Assembly: GCF_000005505.3 (NCBI RefSeq)
Contig: NC_016131.3
Coordinates: 48,841,355-48,905,354, forward strand
From: Brachypodium distachyon
Lineage: Eukaryota > Streptophyta > Magnoliopsida > Poales > Poaceae
Reading direction: 5' to 3'
DNA: 64,000 bases
Below the pieces are notes generated by a model. That model did not search any database. It had not been told where the DNA came from and was given only the letters and a program-made list of their open reading frames with translations. This document shows positions 1-11,089 of the stretch, in pieces. Every line of letters begins with the position of its first letter. Positions within the stretch are counted from its first letter, which is position 1. Both the position numbers and the translations under genes were made by a program.

Positions 1-1
1 G

Positions 2-3000
2 GACCTGCTGGACCCGGTGCTCTGCCTCGTCTACAAGGTCGTCGACTACGCCGTCGAGGCCGAGTGGAAGCCCTGCTACTGCTCCTCCTCATCCTCTTCT
101 TCATCTTCTTCCTCTTCGTCTTCCCCGTCTCCGGCGCCGGCGCCGGGGACGACGACGAAGGTGGTGCGGCTGACGACGTCAGCAGCCAAGACCAACGGCA
201 GCCACAACAAGGCGCTGCAGGTGGAGGACGTCTCGGACACGCTCTACGTCCGCGCCTCGCTGCTCTCCGACGCCACACGGAGCTACAACAACAACAAATC
301 GGGCCCGGGCCCAGCGTCAGCGGCGGCGCCGTCGCTGACGGTGAGCCCGGCGATCGTCGCCGAGCTGATCCGCGAGAAGGCGGACCGGGCCCCGCGCACG
401 GCGCGGCAGGCCAGGCCATGCTGGTCCGACTGCGACTGCAAGCTCTGCCACTCCTGGAGCGCCACGGCGTCCCGGTCCTCCCACCTCTACGTGCACGTCC
501 AATCCCCGCCGTCCCCCGCCGACAACAGCAGCGCGGATCTCGAGGCGGTGGTATTCATCCACGGGTTCATCTCCTCCTCCGTGTTCTGGACGGAGACGGT
601 GTTCCCGGCCTTCAGCAGCGCGGCCCGGGCCCGGTACCGGATGTACGCGGTGGACCTGCTGGGCTTCGGGCGCAGCCCGAAGCCCGCGGACTCGCTCTAC
701 ACGCTGCGGGAGCACGTGGAGATGATCGAGCGCTCCGTGCTGCAGCGCTACCGGCTGCGATCCTTCCACGTGGTGGCTCACTCGCTGGGGTCCGTCCTGG
801 CGCTGGCCCTCGCCGTCAAGTACCCCGACGCCGTCAAGTCCCTCACGCTCCTCGCCCCGGTACGTATACGTTAATTACGTGAGCTGATCACCACCGTGAA
901 TTAACGAACCAACGGATGGATTGAACTTGAACTTGAACTTGAACTCCCCAAATGCATGCATTTAATCACCGCCAGGCCGGCCGGCCGGCAACAGATGGAT
1001 GGACCTCTTGTTTGCATTGCATTGCACGCATCCGTATGTCGATGGACTCATGGACAACTATGGAGTATAGTACTATTGGTACATGACAGTCCATGATCCT
1101 CACACACACACACAACCATTAAAGTCGCTCTCTGCATGTGAATCACCTGAGCTAACTGACTAACTAACCGCGCCCACTTTGATGCATGAATGTGTCCATT
1201 TTTACTCCCACCATGATTGGAAAGATTGCTACAACTAGAATCGGCCGTATGCGTAGTAATAAATTACTAGTAAATGGCCGTGTTTTGTTCAATGAATGGG
1301 TGGATATATATGATGTGACTGCAGCCGTATTTCCCGGTGCCGGAGGAGGAGGCGGGGGCGGCGACGCAGTACGTGATGCGGCGGGTGGCGCCGCGGCGGG
1401 TGTGGCCGCCGATCGCCTTCGGGGCGTCCATGGCGTGCTGGTACGAGCACGTCAGCCGGACCATCTGCCTCACCATCTGCAGGCACCACAGGGTATGGGA
1501 CCGACTCTTCAGGCTCTTCACACGGAACAGGTACGCCAGTTACTGCCAAACTCTCATCAAACACCATGCAAATTCTGCATTTTATTAATTTACACATGCA
1601 CGCACTCTCCGTGCATGTGTTCTTTTCTTCCTTGTTCTTCTTTTCGATCTAGCTCGTGTGTATTTTTCCCAACCACCTGACCGGTCCTGGGGTCTGCTTT
1701 CTTGCGTTCGTGGCAGAACAGATGGTACAGAAGAAGTGGGGGAGAAGAAGCTCGACACTTCATTTCTCTCCCAATTCCCAAATGATGGACCATCTAGCAG
1801 AGCAACAGTAGTGTGTAGGTTTTGAAAATGAAAACCACGCTTTGTTTCGGTCGCATTCAATACGCCTGAGAGAGAGACTGGCGGCTAGACGAGCCTGCAC
1901 AGCTATCGTGTCATACATTTTTATTTTTATTAAAAAAAACGCAGTGTCATTGTATAGAGTTGACAGCGATAGCGATCGAGTCTTCCGAATCTTCTTCTCC
2001 TTCCACGTACGGGTCCATCTTCCAGTAGGTATATACTTAGTCGTGAAACGCTCAGAAAATAATGAAGGCGAGATTAGTTATGCCAGTAAGCAAGCTAGCA
2101 GCTAGAGACAATTAAAACAGAGACAGCGACGTATCCGTTGGCCGCGCCCCAATTAAGCAAGTGATCATCGCTGTCTTGGTCGTCGCAGTCGATCGTCGGT
2201 CGTTCCCCCCTTAAATGATCGCCCTCAAATGTTGTTCCGCCCGGAGTTAACACTCCCCCACGATTAATTAGTTCCAACAAACTAATCCCACCGATCACCA
2301 CTATCGTCATCACACTAACAAGACAAAAAAAAAATAAGCAAAAGGACTCGCTTATATAGCTTAATTAATTTCCACGTAGAAATCCTCGGTTAGTTAGTTG
2401 AATTGGTGTGACAGAAACACCCACCGCGCCCACATGTTTTTTTTTGGGAGGGTTTGGGTAGCTCAGCGATCGATCCATATCGATCGATCACCCACGGCGT
2501 GGTTGATCCTAACGGATTATCATTAATTCCGCCGTATTTTGCACCCGATTCTGCATAGGGTTAACAGTTAACTGCGGTCGTAGGTGGTTGGGGTGGAGCA
2601 TAGAGTATTTCGGGCACGACAGTCGTGCACATAGGTGTGAGTGAGCGAGCGCCTATGTATCTGCATGGATGCATCATGCATGCAGCCCGTGTGGCTCTGC
2701 CTTCTGCCTAGATTGGCGGTGGCTCACCACCCGCCCATAAACGGCAACCGGAAACGTACCGGGCCCCCTCCACAATTATTATTCGCCACGTACTACGAAA
2801 CAAATTGCAAAGTCATCGGCCGGTACACCGCCGCTTAATCCCCATCTTCTTCTCCCTTTGACGGCATGCACTGTATGCACGAAATTGATCCAAGCCAGCC
2901 ACGTTCTTTTGCACTGCTCGACCACACTCTCTTTTCGTTCCATTGTTAAAAAAAATTTGGAAATTCTCTTTCTTTTCGGTCGTTGGGAGGGAAGTTAATT

Positions 3001-4481
3001 TCCTGCTTGCAGACAAACTTTTGCATCCTCCTATACATAGACATGGAAACAAGCAAGCAAGAATGCATGCATATAGTCGTGGCAGCAGCCACCGGTACCC
3101 TTGTCCTTAATTGTTAATTTTCGGTTGCACACGCACGTGGAGTCGTGGAAGGCCGGCCGGAAATCGACCGTCTTGTGTGTCAGTCAGTGTGTGTGTGGTG
3201 GATCGGTATCGGTGGACCTATCGTGACCAGACCACATATCTTGGGACGAAAGGCTTCCTCTTCCCTTTCCCTTGTTAAGCTAAGCTATTTAACAGCTAAA
3301 AATGTGTATGTACATGCAACAGTTGGAGGCCCGCCAGCGGGGTCCCAAAGGTACAAAGCCTACTTATTACAGAGTATTCAAGCCTCTGTCCGTCCCCCAC
3401 TGCTCTCACACACACTGCTGCCCAATCCTATCTTGCACCGCCACTAGGTAGGAGCAGCAGTACGTGTAAATTAAATCGTGCTGTTGTTGTTGGGCATATT
3501 GTATCTAGCTAGAATTCCACGTGGCATGGCAGCATGTCTCACTGTCCTAGCTAGCAGCTGCTTAAACTTTACCAACACTGACAGTGGACTTACATATTAA
3601 TTCTACTACCAAAGGATAAATAAACGCTAGCACGAGTAGTGACCCCTGGTGGTGGTGCTGCTGCTACAGTACCAGAATGGATGAAAAGTTTTGCCTGAAA
3701 GCCAGGACATTCAGTACGTGGAGTGGAGGGTTCATAAATGTGCGTATAATAAATATCATGGGCTGACTGACTGACTGAGATCTAGGGCCGGGGAGAGTTA
3801 AAGTTCTGCTCGACCCGAAGTTGCACAATTTTATTACTCCACCACTTGCCGGATTGCGCAAGTACACATGCATGATGCATGGTCCGCCCCCGGCTGCTTC
3901 ATCCAGAAAGCTATGCAAGTGGAGAGTGTAATAACTGAGTTTCGCACCTAGCTAGCTTAGCCACATGGCAACAGGGCCAGGCGCTGCCGTGCACGGCCCG
4001 GGAAAAGATCGATTGTTCAAATTAACTGATATTGCACGTTGCTCGTCTTGCCGCGGCAGCACATGCATGATATGTGATGAATGGAATTCTTGCACACAGG
4101 GAGTATATCAGATCAAAATGTTGAATGTGTTTTGTGTGTTCTGCGACGTGCAGGATGCGGACGTTCCTGATCGAGGCGTTCATGTGCCACACGCACAACG
4201 CGGCGTGGCACACGCTGCACAACATCATGTGCCTGAGCGCGAGCAAGATGGAGGCCTACCTGGACGTGGTGGCGGGGCAGCTGGCGTGCAAGGTGGCACT
4301 CTTCCACGGCCGCGACGACGAGCTGCTCCCCGTCGACTGCACGCTGGCCGTCGGGGCCCGCGTGCCCCGGGCCCGCGTCACCGTCTACGAAGGCAAGGAC
4401 CACATCACCATCGTCGTCGGACAGGAGAAGCTCTTCGCCGCCGAGCTCGAAGCCATCTGGAAAGCCGCCGCCCAGGACTAG
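2..4481 (+). CDS. BDG: BODYGUARD-like alpha/beta hydrolase, 5' partial
   Basis: This is a probable extracellular alpha/beta-fold hydrolase of the BODYGUARD family, which in Arabidopsis is needed for cutin and cuticle formation in the epidermis. Exons are 2-859, 1325-1530 and 4154-4481, giving 463 residues with frame kept across both GT-AG introns; roughly 20 N-terminal residues lie outside the window. The family signature EAEWKPCYC comes early, followed by a run of about 14 serines encoded by a TCN microsatellite. The oxyanion-side motif VVFIHGF, the nucleophile elbow AHSLGS (Ser about residue 261 of the visible chain), the acidic DDELLPVD motif and KDHITIVVG with the catalytic His are all present. 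The C-terminal part MRTFLIEAFMCHTHNAAWH is strongly family-specific. Intron 2 is 2.6 kb. Exact substrate is unknown; family assignment is secure, orthology to a numbered BDG copy is not. Confidence 0.92.
1531..4153 (+). other. Long second intron of the BODYGUARD-like gene
   Basis: The 2.6 kb stretch between the GT after the codon for Asn-Arg at 1530 and the CAG at 4151-4153 contains no coding sequence that I can support on either strand. It is AT-rich with scattered GATC and GCATGC palindromes. It could host regulatory elements or a nested small RNA, but I see no hairpin or repeat that stands out. Confidence 0.7.
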
Positions 4482-5032
4482 TAGCTAGCATCTACGTACT
4501 AGTAAAGGACGCACGTTCGTCTGATACCCTACTCTACGTACAGTGCACGTACATGACTAAAGGAGGAGAAAGGCTGGAAAGGATATTTATGGCCCCGTGG
4601 GAAAGAAGGCAATAACGGTTACCCTGCCAGGCTAGCTGCAGGGAGAAGAGATGCAATGCATCATGCAGCATTGCAGCAGCCCTGGTGGTGGAGTGCTACT
4701 ACAGTAGGATTGGATGAGCAAGCCTATCCTGTCCTTTCCAACAACTATAAATACATACAGTTGTATCATTTCCTTTTTATATTTTCTTCTTTTTTTGGTG
4801 GTAATTAATTAATTAATCATAAAGTGTTGTTGTTAATTGTTTGATTGGACCAACCTGGCCAATTGTCCTCCTCCTCATCATCCATCAGCTCCAGAACTGT
4901 AATATACATATACGTACACGCCAGTTTAATTATATGTGTATATGGACGTGAAAGCGGAATTAATTCAGCTGCCGAAGTTGGTTCCAGTTCGTCTGATGCT
5001 CTGAGATGGACGTTTCGAGTGTGATGAACATG
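4482..5032 (+). other. 3' flank of BODYGUARD-like gene
   Basis: Downstream of the TAG at 4479-4481 lies AT-rich DNA, probably the 3' untranslated region and terminator, up to the left end of the Copia element. The retrotransposon landed about 550 bp past the stop codon. No other gene is visible. Confidence 0.6.
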
Positions 5033-5441
5033 TGATAGAATGATTGGATCAACTAGGTGTAGATCTAGACGGGAACGAACTCTTTCTGTGATTCATGTTG
5101 GGATTCGGGTAGAGATTGAGAGAGACAGAGAGGAAAGGGAACGTATACCTTCTTCTTGGGACGACGAGGAGCTCAACGGGGCAGCCATGGCGACGGTGAG
5201 AGAGTGACGGCGGAGCTTCCCGTCGCTGTCCGTGCAAAACCCTATATCGGTAGGGAGTGTCGGTGGGGTCGGTGGCAAACGCAGCGAACCTCGTAGTGCG
5301 TGCCCCGGCCCCCACCTTTTTATATAGCGCAGCATGATAGGGGCCTGCCAACCTTATTGGGTCGGGCGCCCCCGATCAGGACGCGTCAGATCTAGGCCCG
5401 ATGGGCCGTTGGGCCCACATGGATGGGAGATCACTCTAACA
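5033..5441 (-). repeat. 3' LTR of the Copia element
   Basis: 409 bp direct repeat, the LTR at the 3' end of the minus-strand element. It is intact at both ends: TGATAG on the left and CTAACA on the right, next to the polypurine tract. It carries a TATA-like TTTTTATATAG (around 5317-5327 plus strand) and, on the minus strand, an ATG in good context preceded by a CTAGGGTTTT-type sequence in the other copy. Confidence 0.93.
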
Positions 5442-5452
5442 TTCTCCCCCTT
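5442..5452 (-). other. Polypurine tract of the Copia element
   Basis: The minus strand reads AAGGGGGAGAA immediately before the 3' LTR start (TGTTAGAG). This is the expected primer position for plus-strand DNA synthesis and supports the LTR edge at 5441. Confidence 0.88.
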
Positions 5453-5625
5453 ATCTCAACTGTCTTTTAACTATATACCTTTTGCTTTACTCGTTTCACC
5501 ACCGATTAGTACGTAGAGCATGTTTCATCGTCTCAGCTCAATTGCCGATAGAATCAGACAGCTACGACATACCTTTCAATGTTGAAACAAATTCTGTTCT
5601 TTTCGGGCCATTCTTTATCCAGGAA

Positions 5626-8620
5626 TCATAGGCTTTCTCTTAAACCCAAACCGACTAAGTGTTCTTTGAACACACTGGGTGGTAGGCATTTCGTAAGCGG
5701 ATCCGCAAGCATATCCTTTGTCTTTATATGCTCGAGACTTATAGTGTGATCCTGAATTCTCACAACATAATATTTTATCTCTATTGGTTTGGTACGACTT
5801 GTTGTTGTGAGTATAAACACCGCGGGCTGATTGTCGCAGTACATCTTTAGTGGTTTGTTGATACAATCCACTACTTTCAAGTCGGGTATAAATTTCTTTA
5901 ACCATATCGCCTGCCCCGTGGCCTCGTAACATGCTAAAAATTCTGCATACATCGTGGATGATGCAACTATTGACTATGGAGCTTCTCCACGAAATAGCCC
6001 CGCTTGCGAGAGTGAATACATATCCTGACGTGGATTTTCTATCATTTTTATCTGCCGCAAAGTCTGCATCTGAATACCCTCTTATCTCTAGGGAAGCAGA
6101 TCTTCTAAATGTTAGCATGAGGTTTTTTGTGTCTTGCGTATAACGTAATGCTTTCTTTACCATTTTTCAGTGCTCTATGCCTAGATTTTCTTGATATCTA
6201 CCGAGTACTCCGGTGATAAAAGCTGAATCAGGGCAAGTGCACACTTGTGCATACTGTAGGCTTCCAACTGCCGAAGCATATAGAACCGCTTTCATTTGAT
6301 TGATCTCATATTGACTTTTGGGACATTGAAATTTTCCGAAACTGTCGCCCTTGACTATAGGAGCAGGTGTGGCATTGCTTGCATGCATATTGTATTTCTT
6401 TAGAATCTTTTCTAAATATGCCTTTTGCGATAGTTCTAGAACCCCATTTTTCCTATCTCGGTGAATTTCTATGCCCAAGACATATGACGCTTCACCAAAA
6501 TCTTTCATATCAAAATTTGAGGACAAAAACTTCTTTGTTTCTAGTAGTACACTAACATCGTTGTTAGCAAGCAGGATATCATCCACATACAGAATTAGGA
6601 AAATATATTTCTCACTTTTAAATTTTGCATAAACGCAGTTGTCCTCAACATTCTCTTTAAACCCAAATTTCTTAATAGTCTCATTAAACTTTAGATACCA
6701 TTGTCTAGAGGCTTGATTTAATCCATAAATGGATTTCTTTAGGCGGCATCCCATGTTTTCCTTGCCTTCCATGATAAAACCCTTGGGTTGTTTCATGTAG
6801 ACATTTTCTTCTAAATACCCGTTTAGAAATGCCGTCGTTACATCCATCTGATGTAACTCTAAATCAAAATGCGTCGCCAGTGCCATTATTATTCTAAAGG
6901 AATCTTTGCATGAGACTGGTGAAAATGTCTCGTTGTAATATATTCCTTCTCTTTGTGTAAATCCTTTTGCCACGAGTCGTGCTTTGTATTTTTCTATATT
7001 TCCTCTACAGTCATATTTGGTTTGGTAGACCCATTTACAGCCTACCGTTTTGGCTCTTTTAGGAATTTCCTCTAAGTCCCAAACTTCGTTGGATCTCATC
7101 GATCTCATCTCATCTTCCATGGCCTCCAGCCACTTCGATGAGTGAGAACTACTCATGGCTTCTTCATATAAAGTGGGATCATTCTCCATATGAACTCTTT
7201 CTGTATTATAAACTTTATAATCTTTTGGAATGGCTGACTTTTTAACTCTTTGAGACCTTCTAGGGGCCTCATGTTTTGGCGCATTTTGTGTCTCTATATG
7301 TGGCGCATGTTCAGACTGCTGCAACTCCCTTTCATGTGCAACAATGGGTTGAGTTGGCTCCTGAAGGACAGGTTCCGGACCTTCGCTCATTGTTGCCATG
7401 TGTGGAGTTGCAACAGGTGTCGGCACCACAATCTCAGGGATTGTCGGTGCGGCAACAACAGGTAGTGAAAAGAATGGCTCCTGAGTCATCGGGTTAGGTG
7501 CATGCACCCTCTTCTTCTCAAGATCAACTTTCCGAGCTACCGTGCTCCCCTTCATCATTTCGTCCTCTAAGAAGACGACGTGTCTCGTTTCCACAAACTT
7601 TGTATATCTGTCTGGACAGTAGAAACGAAAACCTTTTGATCTTTCAGGGTAGCCAATGAAATGGCAACTTACTGTCTTGGTATCCAACTTTGCAACATTT
7701 GGGTTAAACACTTTGGCCTCAGCTGGGCTCCCCCACACCCGCAGGTGTTGTAGAGAGGGCACTCTTCATGTCCACGGCTCGTACGGTGTTTTGGGCACCG
7801 ACTTGCTTGGCACTCTATTGAGAATGTGAATGGCGGTTTTTAATGCCTCCATCCACAATCCCAATGGCAATGTGGAACAACTCATCATACTGCGCACCAT
7901 ATCCATAAGGGTACAGTTACGCCTTTCAGCTACTCCATTTTGCTGAGACTTGCCCGGCATTGAATACTGGGCGACTATTCCAGTCTCCTGTAGGAACCTT
8001 GCAAAAGGTCCAGGGACTTGGCCATATGGGGTGTGCTGACCGTAGTACTCCCCCCCCCCCCACCCCCCCACGGTCGGATCTTACTATCTTTATCTTTTTA
8101 TCAAGCTGATTTTCAACTTCAGCCTTGAATATTTTAAATTTATCCAACGCTTCTGACCTTTCTTTTATTGGATAAATGTAACCATAACAGGAGTAATCGT
8201 CTGTGAATGTTATGAACGGATCATAACCATCCACACTTTTCACAGGAAATGGTCCACAAATGTCAGTGTGAATAATTTCGAGTGTGCTGGTGCTGCATAT
8301 TGTACCCTTTTTTATTTGTTTTACGTACTTTCCTTTAATGCAATCTACGCATTGCTCTATTTCTAAGAACTCTAATGGAGGAAGAATTTCCGTTTTAACA
8401 AGTCTTTCTATTCTCCCCCTCGAAATATGGCCTAAACGACAGTGCCACAATTTCGATGATTCATTAGTCCTCTTTCTTTTCTTTTCTACTTTCTCCGACG
8501 CGGCAACATGTTCATTCACTTTACACACAGAATATACCTTTTCAGAATATGTTCATTCGAACTGAATCCCTGTAAAGAATTTGCAACATGAACAGTTGCA
8601 CCAGAGTCAATCCACCAAGT
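5626..8620 (-). pseudogene. pol: Copia pol (protease, integrase, RT, RNase H), broken
   Basis: Minus-strand polyprotein remnants in Copia order. The protease active site DSGA is at 8608-8597. Integrase follows with its HHCC zinc region (LWHCRLGH ... CVDCIKGK) and the DDE-type core (HTDICGPF, FTDDYS); the third acidic residue lies just past a C/G homopolymer at 8050-8069 that throws the frame. A TGA at about 7766-7768 interrupts the integrase end. Reverse transcriptase runs 7762-6167 and keeps AFLNGYLEE and the catalytic YVDD. RNase H (YSDADFAADKNDRKSTSGYVF, YCDNQPAV) is split by further frame changes. The chain is a clear pseudogene. Confidence 0.92.
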
Positions 8621-8710
8621 AGATTTCAAAAACCGTGTATACAAGTATTCATTTACAAAGGAAATGGAGTTTATACCATTCTTTGCCATGATTGACTTTA
8701 GCCATTCCGG

Positions 8711-9512
8711 TCAATTTTTCTTGTAATGCCCGGTCTTCTTGCAGTGGATGCAGGTGTCTTTGTCCACTGGAAGAGTCTTTTGCTGTTGCTAATGTTGCAT
8801 GGGAGCTTTACCATCTGGCTTTGAAGGAGAACTTTGATGGCCTTGAGCGAAGTTCTTTTTCTTATTACCCCTCACATAGTTCAGGAAACCATTTCTATTC
8901 TCCTCTTGCACACACATGGCTATAGTCTTTTCAATATCCCACCGCTCTGGTTGGATATTGTAGTTGACAACAAAAGTGTCAAACTCTTTTGGCAAGTATT
9001 GTAGGCTTAATCTCTAGATCAGCATCCATGAGCTTCAACTTAGAAGCCATGTTGCTCATCCTAAGAATATGCTCTCCTATGCCATGTCCCCCTCCTGTGT
9101 ACTATTCTGTCACCAGCTGCTTCAGCAGCTGGGTAGCATATGTCTTTGAAGAACCCGTAAACTGGCTCTTTATCTTTTCAAGATACTCCCCTGCGGAAGC
9201 ACACTCTGCAATTGAGCCCACAATAGCGTGCTCAATTGTGTTCTTTATGAAAGCCATGCACTTTTTATTGATGGTGAGCCACTTTTTGTTCTCGAAGGTG
9301 TATGACATCTCCAATGAAGCATACTCTCTCTTCTTTTTCTCCCAAGCATCATCATCATCTTTTGCATCGCTGATTGGCTCTGTAGGCTTTGGTGGCTGTG
9401 GAATGTCAACCACCCAGTCCACCTCGGCACAAACAAAGGCCAGGTCAACTTTCTTTCTCCACTCAATGTAGTTGTCACCCCCGAGTGTTGGTACGTCCTT
9501 GAGGAATCCCAT
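8711..9512 (-). pseudogene. gag: Copia gag, broken
   Basis: Minus-strand capsid-like reading starting at ATG 9512-9510 (MGFLKDVPTLGGDNYIEW), a typical plant Copia gag N-terminus. It stays open through the alpha-helical UBN2-type region to a stop at 9102-9104, then continues in pieces (about 8995-8789, [15 protein letters not shown]). The zinc knuckle at 8752-8711 reads CIHCKKTGHYKKN and then TGA, so the last Cys of the CX2CX4HX4C motif has become a stop. The original protein would have bound element RNA and formed the virus-like particle. At least two disabling changes are visible. Confidence 0.88.
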
Positions 9513-10670
9513 CAAGTAGTACCCTCCTGAAAACCACAATGACGTGACAAGATAACAACAAGTGCATGCATTAATCCAACGTTGGCCAAAATTGATACAT
9601 GCAATTGTTTGTGCAATTTAATCTATATCACCGTTGCGCAGAAAATAGAATTAAATGCACACTTTAACTATTAATTATGATCATGCTATTAATGACGTTG
9701 GTTAAGAAAAAATAACACGGTCACAATTAAATAAATCACTTTTAATCATGTTTTTTTAATTTTAACAACACTTTTAAAACTATTTGCAGCGGAAACTATG
9801 AACAAAAACTATAACTTTATACTTTTCAGAATCATTATTTTGCACTTTTTTATTTTCTAAAACAAACATCTCGTTGGTTCAGTTTGAATATGATAAAGTT
9901 AATACCAAAATGTGCAAAAACTGGATCATATATTGTAAAATAAATGCTTATGTAAAAAAAAATAAGACTTTCGTGGCGCAGCCCACAGTCTGCTCACCCA
10001 CGCGGCCCACGGCCTGCCTTTCTTTTGCCTGGCATTCAGCCTGCTTCGGCCCCGCATGACCTGCTGCTTCTTTCTGTGCCCGCGCACGGCCCGCGGCGCA
10101 CGCGGCCTGCCTTTCTCTCGCGGGCCACCTTTCTTTCGCTCTCCAGGCTAATCCGCAGCCCAACGGCCCAGCTAGGCAGGCAGGCCCGCGCCCCGGCTAG
10201 GGGCAACCTCAGCTGTCCGATCTGATCGGACGGCTGAGCGCATCTTTCGCCAGAGTGAAAACACCCCAACCAGAACCGCCCGAAACCCTAGCCGCCTCAA
10301 ACCCTAACCTCCGATGTCCGTCTCTTCTCCGGTGGCGGCGGCACCCGAGCATGTCGGTCCCGCCGGCGACCGCAAGCGATGGCCTGCCCGGCGACGGCGA
10401 GCCCTCGCCTCCTCTTTTTTTCCCGGCGAAAGCGACGCAGCCACCACCTCACCGGCCGGACTAGCGCGGCGTCCGGTGCGCGCGTGCACCGAATGGTGCG
10501 CGCGTCGCCGTCAAGTGACCGGCAGCGACGCCCTTTCCCGCCGACCGGCGACCGGCGGCGGCGCCCACGGGTAAGACTTTTTTTTTCTTCTCTTAGGGTT
10601 AGGGTTTGCTTTTCTTCTTTTCTTTCTCCTTTTTCTATTCTATCCCGAGCATGATCTACAACTCCAGAAT
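9513..10670 (-). other. Untranslated leader of the Copia element, possibly spliced
   Basis: Between the primer site and the gag ATG lies 1.16 kb without a Copia reading frame. The LTR-proximal half (about 9975-10650) is very GC-rich. The gag-proximal part (about 9540-9960) is AT-rich and ends on the minus strand in GGTTTTCAG just before GAGGG (acceptor boundary 9527/9526), which looks like a 3' splice site 14 bp upstream of the gag ATG. A leader intron is inferred; the donor is not certain. Confidence 0.5.
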
Positions 10671-10682
10671 GCTCTGATACCA
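10671..10682 (-). other. Primer binding site (initiator tRNA-Met)
   Basis: The minus strand reads TGGTATCAGAGC, the standard plant retrotransposon primer site complementary to the 3' end of initiator methionyl-tRNA. It sits one base inside the 5' LTR, which fixes the element's orientation and LTR boundary. Confidence 0.95.
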
Positions 10683-10683
10683 T

Positions 10684-11084
10684 TGATAGAATGCTTGGAT
10701 CAACTAGGTGTAGATCTAGACGGGAATGAACTCTTTCTGTGATTCATGTTGTGATTCGGGTAGAGGTTGAGAGAGACAGAGAGGAAGGGGAACGTATACC
10801 TTCTCCCTGGGACAACGAGGAGCTCGACGGGGCAGCCATGGCGATGGTGAGAGAGCGACGGCGGCGGAGCTTTCCGTCACTGTCTGCGCAAAACCCTAGA
10901 TCGGTAGGGAGTGTTGGTGGGGTCGGTGACAAACGAAGCGAACCTCATAGTGCATGCCCCGGCCCTCCACGTCTTTATATAACGCAGCGCGACGGGGGCC
11001 CGCCATCCTTATTGGGTCAGGCGTCCCCGATCAGGACGCGTCAGATCTAGACCCGATGGACCGTTGGACCCACACGGATGAACA
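10684..11084 (-). repeat. 5' LTR of the Copia element
   Basis: 401 bp copy of the LTR at the 5' end of the minus-strand element. Relative to the other LTR it lacks about 12 bp just before the terminal AACA, and has a 3 bp CGG insertion in the GC-rich part. A minus-strand TATA box (TTATATAAA, 10974-10982) would drive element transcription. The primer binding site follows after one spacer base. Confidence 0.9.
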
Positions 11085-11089
11085 ACGTG

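Larger units (their letters stand above)
5033..11084 (-). mobile_element. Copia LTR retrotransposon, degenerate, both LTRs present
   Basis: A 6.05 kb element reading on the minus strand. Two direct repeats (5033-5441 and 10684-11084) begin TGATAGAATG and end in CTAACA or AACA on the plus strand, so each LTR is TG...CA. Flanking pentamers are ACATG (5028-5032) and ACGTG (11085-11089), a target duplication with one mismatch. The primer site (10671-10682) matches the initiator tRNA-Met complement and a polypurine tract lies at 5442-5452. Coding order on the minus strand is gag, protease, integrase, reverse transcriptase, RNase H, the Copia order. Stops and frameshifts in gag and pol make it non-autonomous. 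By eye the LTRs differ at roughly 40 of about 395 aligned bases, mostly transitions, so the insertion is old. I do not assign a named family. Confidence 0.95.

Noticed and set aside
64..882. 272-codon frame overlapping the first BODYGUARD-like exon
   Set aside because: Out of frame with the hydrolase motifs and made of Arg/Gly/Ala-rich residues; it is a shadow of GC-rich coding DNA.
10255..10600. Plus-strand gene start with AAACCCTA motifs and ATG near 10315
   Set aside because: It lies inside the Copia leader in reverse orientation and the frames are Arg/Pro-rich with no domain; leader sequence is the simpler reading.
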